Shown here: one piece after another, positions 57,778 through 64,000 of the stretch | How positions within the stretch are numbered: the first letter of the stretch is position 1 | How the letters are laid out: the number at the start of each line of letters is the position of its first letter | Assembly: GCA_028583415.1 (NCBI GenBank) | Contig: CM053276.1 | Span: 113,555,502 to 113,619,501, forward strand | Direction: 5' to 3' | Source of the DNA: Protea cynaroides | Taxonomy: Eukaryota > Streptophyta > Magnoliopsida > Proteales > Proteaceae | Length of the DNA stretch: 64,000 bases | Program-made: the position numbers and the translations under genes | The notes under the pieces: model-generated | What the model was told of the DNA's origin: nothing | The model's input: the letters and a program-made list of their open reading frames with translations, nothing else | Database searches by the model: none

Positions 57778-59925
57778 ATGGCGTTCGATAACGATGAATC
57801 TTCTCCACGAAGCCCTTATCTATTGAATCCTTTTGATAACACTGAGCACATCCTCGTCTCCCATATTCTTGATGGGAACAATTACAGTAGCTCTATGGGA
57901 GCTGGAGTGTTTATCAATCACCAAAACCGATTGCTCCTCCTTCATGGCTTTACAATAGCCTCATCAAGGATCTTCGTGTAAGTGTCAAAACTGCCAAAAC
58001 TGCCAAAACTGCCAGAGACTTGTGGATTGACCTTGAAGACAGATTTTCTCAAGGCAATGAAATACGCATCTATGAATTAAGGCGGAACATCTCCCTGCTG
58101 CAAGAGGATCGGCTCTCTGTCTTAGGTTGCTTCTCAGCTCTCAAAGTCTTATGGGATGAATTAGATTCATTACTGCAAGTATTCCCTCCCTGTACTTGTG
58201 CTTCTTTCAAAGTATTTCAAGAACAACTACAACTAGAGAAGCTCTTCCAATTTTTAATGGGTTTGAATGACTCGTTTTCTACTGTTCGCACACAAATTTT
58301 AATCATGGAGCCCTTACCGAACCTCAATAAAGCATTTTCGCTGGTTTTCCAAGAAGAAAGACACAAGGTCATACCGATCAACATTCCTACAGACATTGCT
58401 GCGTTCAGTGCTTCTGGTCGTGTTGATGGAGGAACTGAACAACATCGTCGCCGACGCTATTGTACCTATTGTGATAAAATCGGACATACGAAGGATACTT
58501 GTTACATTCTTCATGGACATCCTGATAATTACAGTAGACGGCCTAATGTACCCAAGTCTGCCCATGCTGCTACTGTTGACAATGCCTCCTGCGATTCCAG
58601 TGCAACTGATGTTCTTCCTGCTAGTACCAGTTCACCGCCACTACCCCCTCTCACTCAGGCAAAATATCACCAGCTCTTGTCTTTCCTCAACTCTGAGGCT
58701 TCACCTCATTCGGCCAACTTTTCAGGTATGCCCTCTTGTTTCTCCATTTTGTCATCTACCTCATGGGTAATAGATTCTGGTGCTTCTCTCCATTTTAGCA
58801 ATTCTGTTGCCCCTACCATGCTTTCGGTATCATCTTCTCAGCAGCAACCGGTTTGTCTGCCAAATGGTACCATTCTTCCCATTACTCATATTGGTACCCA
58901 CCATTTGTCCACCTACCCGTAGGATCCTATTGTTCCTCACCGCCGGTTCATTTTTTACTATTATACGTGTATATGTTGATGACATTGTTGTAAACGGCAA
59001 GAACATTGACCATATCAATCAGTTTAAAACTGATCTCATGGATCACTTCGGCCTTAGGGATTTTGGGCTTCTCACATATTTTTTGGGCCTTGAAGTTTCT
59101 GCTTCTCCCCATGGAATTCTACTTACTCAACAAAAGTATACCCTGGAGATTCTCCAAGAATCTAGGTTTCTAGGTTGTCGACCTTTTCTCATGGAGCAAC
59201 ACCTCCATCTTACTCCCACCGATGGAGAGTTATTGGCTGATCCCTCTGCCTACTGACGCCTCATTGGCGGCTTCATCTACTTGACAGTCTCTTGGCCCGA
59301 GATATGCTTTGCTGTTCACATATTGAATCAGTTTATGAACCAGCCTTGTATGCCTCATTTGTTGGCTGCTCAATGCGTCTTATGCTACTGGAAAGGCACA
59401 CTAGGCCTTGGCGTGTTCGTCTTCCAGCTCTACGTTATTAGTCTCAGCCTATTGCGACTCGGATTGGGATTGGACTGGTTGCCCTCTCACTCGCCAATTG
59501 ACCACTGGTCACATTACCTATCTTGGGGACAATCCCCTTTCATGGCAAACCAAGAAGCAAACCACCATTTCTTGGTCCTCCTAGAGGCGAGTATCGAACT
59601 ATGGCCGTAGCCACTTGTGAGTTTTCCTGGCTCCGTTCATTATTTCTTGTTCTCAGTGTTGCCCATACCTCGTGGATGTCTCTTTTGTGACAATCAAGCA
59701 GCACTTCATATTGCTACTAACTCGGTTTTTCATGAAAGAACCAAATACATTGAACTTGATGGTCGTCTCGTTTGAGAAAAAATCCAATCTGGTCTCATCT
59801 CTAGAGTGCACGTTCGTGCTAGTATACAACCAGCAGACATATTCACCAAAGCTTTGGGTTCTGCTTCATTTCAGGGTTTGATTAGCAAGTTCTGTTGTCT
59901 TGGCTCTTCTCCATCTCCAGCTTGA
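57778..59925 (+). pseudogene. copia-3 retrotransposon remnant, integrase deleted
   Basis: A different copia family from copia-1 and copia-2. It starts MAFDNDESSPRSPYLL with the gag N-terminal motif (HILDGNNYSS); a frameshift leads into the gag core from 58020 (DLWIDLEDRFSQGNEIRIY). Zinc knuckle CTYCDKIGHTKDTC follows, then protease WVIDSGASLHFSNS. At about 58920 the protease runs directly into mid reverse transcriptase (VYVDDIVVNGKN). The whole integrase and the N-terminal half of reverse transcriptase are deleted. Later: GLEVSASPHGILLTQQKYTL, a stop near 59255, and broken RNase H ending SPSPA (stop 59923-59925). Confidence 0.92.
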
Positions 59926-59932
59926 GGGGCCG

Positions 59933-60118
59933 TGTTAGACGTTCACTGCCACATCCACGTCATCACCCTAATTTGCCACATCACCCTGTTTGTTTTTACT
60001 AGTCAACAATGTTATATGTTGTACTTTACTTTTGAGTTCCGAGCCGTCCGTATATAAAGGACTGCAACACTGAAACAGAACGACAGTGAAATAAATGATA
60101 CTCCAATTTTATCAGACA
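59933..60118 (+). repeat. 3' LTR of copia-3
   Basis: After the purine-rich GAGGGGCCG, the LTR starts TGTTAGACGTTCACTGCC and contains GTATATAAAGG (TATA, about 60050). It ends either ATCAGACA (60118) or, if CATCACA is taken, at 60123. No matching target duplication can be tested because the 5' end is lost. Confidence 0.8.
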
Positions 60119-60459
60119 TCACATTGGATAGATTACATAACATGATCTTTCTGGCTCTAATGAGCAAAATTAATTCCATTAAACAAACAATTTTAGTACA
60201 GTGGTCCAGCCAGACTCCAGAAATAGAAATATCAAAATCAAGACTATTTTAGTAGTCAATGATAATACCTGAAAGACGAATCTGTGAAGCAGAGATAAGA
60301 TTCCTACCTCCGCTCAATCCAACCAATAGCTTTCAATTTATAGACCCAAATTCGTAATTGCATAATAAAAAAAATAAAGAAAGGATATATTACAGTTGGA
60401 TCCAATAATTTGGGATTGACCGAAGCTCACCTCAGAGAAGACGTATTATAGTACTCCCC

Positions 60460-60494
<35 letters not shown>

Positions 60495-60551
60495 ACTCTG
60501 ACTTAATATTCATTGTAATTTTGTTATAGAAATCTTCTCCCGTCTGAATTT

Positions 60552-60765
60552 GAATCGAAGACTTTGCAGCTCGGATGGATAACCGCTACCTGACTCTTGG
60601 GTGAATACGAGCCCTCAATTCGAGCCGACACCCAAACCAACAAGCTGAGCCGACAAGGGTGTCGGCTCAGATGGAGGGCTTGGATCCTCCCGAAGACCCA
60701 GTGGCGGCCATCCATCTGGGCCGCCAAATCTCCCGCCCAAACTCAAGCGAGAGAGGATGTGGATC
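60552..60765. mobile_element. Mutator-like foldback MITE (copy 3)
   Basis: Palindromic arms: AGCTCGGATGGATAACCGC, CTTGGGTGAATACGAGCC and CGAGCCGACACC mirror GGTGTCGGCTCAGATGG, GGCTTGGATCC and GGCGGCCATCCATCTG. The right end has GAGAGGATGTGGATCC as in the other copies; the left end is diverged. The flanks hold an imperfect GAATTTGA / AAATTTGA pair, so the outer limits are approximate. Confidence 0.72.
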
Positions 60766-61221
60766 CGTAAATTTGACCTTCAAGAATGTATTTCCCTCAA
60801 AGAAAAAGCAGCAACCTTCTGGCCTATGTATTCCATTACGTAAAAACTATTTTGTCATTTTAGAAGACATTCTCAGTGTAGGATTCATATCAAATAAAGC
60901 CTTAACCCGCCCCAATTAATCGTTTCCCCTTTTTCTCAAAGGTCTGGCTGTATTTGGTCAGAATGCCATCTGTGCTCAAACTGCATTTGGGTATCATCCG
61001 AATCCAATTCTTATGTGCTTATGTGTATCTTTCACATGATCTCATCTCCGTCCATAAGATGTGAGGGACTCATGTAAGAGTATAGTTTCATGTTTTATGG
61101 ACAGAGATGGAATCTCACGAAAGATGCAAGTCTGCCTAGCTACTCCTGCTTTACAGCTCATGGCCAAACAAGTCCCACATCCGCATAACCATCTTTTTAA
61201 TGAAAAAATTTCATCTAGACC
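60766..61221. other. No recognisable feature
   Basis: AT-rich intergenic DNA without recognisable coding sequence or element ends. Confidence 0.5.
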
Positions 61222-62887
61222 CCATCAAAGACTGTTAACATCATCTATCAAAGATTGTTAATATCATCTACACCCACAAGAATGCAAAAACATCATCTAC
61301 ATCCCAAAACTTTGGCTGTGGTAATCAAAGAAGTCCACTCCGTCTGTAGATTCCCGTTAGATGCTGACATCAGGTGGATTGGAATATTTCAGAGACAATA
61401 ATACCCTTTTGGCTTGTTGAAAAGGCCATTATACCCTTTAGGTGGATTGAAATATAACAAGATCTTTTCAAACAAAAATGCATCCAACTCATCTCTCTCT
61501 CTCTCTCTCTCTAGGATCCACGATGAAAGTTGTTCTTCTTAGGACCGTTTCCTCACCGGTTCAATACTCCATGGTTCCCTGTTCACCGAAGCTCTCCTTC
61601 TCTTGTACCAGCCATGATTTCGTAACCTCTTCACTGTTTTTCGACGAAAACAAAAAGTATATGTTTTGAGGTCAGAAGTTTTGAACACCTATTCATAGTA
61701 ATTCTCATGAGGAGTTTTGTACAAGGGAAATTTCGCACAGAGATACCTTGAATGGGGATAATCTTGACAAGCCACCTATCAATATATTATCAAATACAAA
61801 AATCCAACAAAAATATTTTGATTAAGAGGCTGAACAGAAAGGAAGGTTGCAGGTGGTAAGTTGCAGGCGGTAATGGAGGGAGGCAGTAATTGGTTGCAAG
61901 CCAAGAAATCAATAAAACCTTAGACCAAGAAATCAAGAACCTGAAAAATCGATGAAACCCTAGATCAAGAAATCAAGAACCTGAAAAAACCCAAATCGAA
62001 GCTGAAAAACCCACCACTCTCCCCTGAGGCCCTGATCACTTCCCCCACACCACCCTTCCAAACCAAATAAAAAACTCCTCTCGTCTTGTCTCGTTTGAGC
62101 TCAAGGTCTCTGGTTCAACAATGCTGATGTCACTTGATACGGCCACCTGTGAAAAGGATGCAAAGGTGCTTGACCAAAACCGCCGATGCCGTCCAAGATA
62201 AGGTTCTGGCTGAGATCTTGAACCAAAATGCAGAGATTGAATACCTTTGCCGATACTAGCTTAACGACGCAACCAATTGAGAGACTTTCAAATGTAATTT
62301 TAATTTAAGAAAGAAAAAAAAAAGAAGCTGAAAAACCCCACATTGAAGTTGAAAAACAAAACAAATGGAAGAATTGAATGTAAAAGACGAATTAATGAGA
62401 AGACATTAGGAACAAAAGAAAAAAATCAGAGAAAGAATCAGAAGAGAATCCAGAATGTTTATGAAAAGAAAAAAAAATGAGAGAGTGGCATGACCCTTTT
62501 TGTTTATGAAGAGACTCCAGATTGTTTTTTCTTCTTTTTTTGGATCAACATTAATGGTGTTTAGCACCTTGTTTGCTTTGCTCGGTCCTTCTGAAGGGAT
62601 TATTACTCTTAGATTCTGAATACGTTGGATTCCCATTTGCAGACTTTGATCGTTTTCACAAACTCCGATCAACCCCATGGGTAAGTGAAAAGAAAAGAGA
62701 GAAATAGTAAATATAAGTTTCAATATAAGGATAAATTAGTAAATCAACATAATTTTTAATTTTTCAATTTTTAATATGAGAAGTAAAACTGTATTTCAAC
62801 AATTTTAGTAATTTCTGTCAATTACGTGGACCTAGGTGATGTTTTTGCATTCTTGTGGGTATAGATGATGTTAGCAATTCTTGATGG
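61222..62887. mobile_element. 1.67-kb element with ~60-bp terminal inverted repeats
   Basis: The left end contains AACATCATCTA and CACCCACAAGAATGCAAAAA (61236-61290), and the right end (62838-62887), reversed, gives CCATCAAGAATTGCTAACATC and the same CACAAGAATGCAAAAA block. The left end carries a ~25-bp tandem duplication of its outer part. The interior is AT-rich, contains a CT microsatellite (61491-61512), and encodes nothing recognisable. No flanking duplication was found. A non-autonomous DNA transposon is likely; the superfamily is unknown. Confidence 0.65.
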
Positions 62888-63469
62888 AATGTAGTACATA
62901 ATAAAAGTCAATATGATAAAAAATTTATGACTACGACTAAAATTTTATGCTATGAAATGAAAATTGAAATTATAAAATATTTTTCAATATTTCAAACACC
63001 CCTTTAATACACGTGACATGTGATCTCTCAAAAATGATTGGATTGTAAAACTCATGAGGTATGTTACCCTCGTAGTTCTTTTATTGTAGGCAAAAAGCTC
63101 TACAACAATAACTCCCCCTAATATAAAAAACACCTCTATAAACTGTTTGAAATTTCAACAAAATATTTCAATTTGGAAAAAAAAATCAAAACAAAATGAC
63201 TGCTAAAATTTATTAAATTTTCAAACTTTACTAAAATTTCACAAAAAAAATATATTTCAATTTCAACAGGGATCAAAAAGCCAACCAAAATCCAAAAAAT
63301 TTACCTTGATTACAAGGAAAAACACCACTTTTCCTCTTTGCAAAAATATACTAATTTTTGTGGACTAAAATTACAATTAATGTTAGTCTTGTTATAACTT
63401 AATAGAGATGCTAATTATATGACCAGTATTCTGAATAAATTTAGGGGAAACAATAATACTTATAAGAGC
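62888..63469. other. No recognisable feature
   Basis: Very AT-rich intergenic DNA. No coding sequence or repeat ends recognised. Confidence 0.5.
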
Positions 63470-63478
63470 ATTTTTCAT

Positions 63479-63710
63479 GGATCCGCATCCTCTCCTCCCA
63501 GGACGGTGGCAACTCTGTTCGGATGGCCAACATGTGGCTCTCGGTGAATCCGAGACCCACGTTCAAACCGACACCCCCTGTCGGCTTGACTTGTCGGCTA
63601 GAGCATCGGCTTGAACATGGATCATGGATTCACCGAGAACCACGTGTCGGCCATTCGGACAGGGTTACCACCGTCCTCCCAGAATCACTGGGAGGAGAGG
63701 ATGCGGATCC
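63479..63710. mobile_element. Mutator-like foldback MITE with 9-bp TSD (copy 4, best preserved)
   Basis: 232 bp. The terminal inverted repeats GGATCCGCATCCTCTCCTCC and GGAGGAGAGGATGCGGATCC are perfect, and the flanking 9-bp duplication ATTTTTCAT is exact (63470-63478 and 63711-63719). The arms pair over most of the length, with GGCTTGACTTGTCGGC at the centre. Perfect ends suggest the youngest copy in the window. Confidence 0.95.
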
Positions 63711-63933
63711 ATTTTTCATGATCTAATTGGACTTTTAATTCATTTTCTTTTCTTTTCTTTTCAGAAGACTTTTTTCCTCTTTAATAAAGTTCATTTCTCG
63801 ATCAAAAAAACAACAACAAAGAGGTTGTGCGGGATTTCCACGATTTCAAATGGTTGATTCATCACTCCTATACATAATACATTATTGTGATCATGAGTGA
63901 TGATTGCAACCAAATCTGTTCCCACAAAGCCAT

Positions 63934-64000
63934 CTATAATCCAGGAATAGGAAACTGGGTGGTCAGAGCTTCAACTCTACTTTGCAGATCTACCACACGG
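63934..64000 (-). CDS. Probable last exon of a minus-strand gene (C-terminus)
   Basis: The minus strand reads RVVDLQSRVEALTTQFPIPGL then TAG (63936-63934), with a 3' UTR-like AT-rich stretch beyond. The ending resembles C-termini of plastid-type serine hydroxymethyltransferase (a coiled VEALxxQFPxPG tail) from memory. With about 21 residues visible this is a guess, and a chance frame is possible. Confidence 0.35.
   Translation of the reverse strand, partial: RVVDLQSRVEALTTQFPIPGL

Overview
The window is nuclear DNA of a flowering plant, most likely a non-grass species with fairly large introns. The evidence is spliced genes with plant-type proteins (a PWWP protein, ribosomal protein eL28, a RABD2/Rab1 GTPase, an RWD-domain protein), Ty1/copia and Ty3/gypsy retrotransposons primed by initiator tRNA-Met, plant hAT-like and Mutator-like MITEs, and an AT-rich background. 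The species cannot be named from sequence alone. All exon boundaries were worked out by hand from splice sites, reading phase and protein resemblance.

Layout. 1-2983: 3' part of a decayed copia element ending in its 3' LTR. 5257-10870 (minus): RWD-domain (RWDD1/GIR2-like) gene with a 7-nt first coding exon and a damaged exon 6; its last exons may lie left of the window, beyond the copia element. 11160-20650: transposon-only block between genes, with Mutator-like foldback MITEs, two 2.3-2.4 kb solo LTRs of one family in opposite orientation (each with its own 5-bp target duplication), and three 650-bp hAT-like MITEs (each with an 8-bp duplication). 21437-43301 (plus): one PWWP-domain gene of three coding exons (875 aa) whose two introns (6.1 and 13.2 kb) are packed with retroelements. 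These are a complete non-autonomous LTR element (23597-26512), a 290-bp TRIM (30350-30639), and a 6.6-kb copia/gypsy chimera (31046-37687). 45708-50855 (plus): ribosomal protein L28, whose last intron holds about five tandem copies of a ~684-bp unit. 53046-56995 (minus): complete eight-exon RABD2-type Rab GTPase (203 aa). 57550-60118: copia remnant upstream of that gene's promoter. 60500-63720: more MITEs. 63934-64000 (minus): probable last exon of a further gene.

The host genes look like unrelated housekeeping or chromatin functions: chromatin reading (PWWP), translation (eL28, possibly the RWD protein) and ER-Golgi traffic (RABD2). What links the window is nested transposition. Many elements still carry readable target-site duplications, so their insertion boundaries can be set to the base. 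The strongest discoveries are the intact TRIM, the non-autonomous LTR element, the copia/gypsy chimera, the pair of opposed solo LTRs, and the large tandem array inside the eL28 intron.
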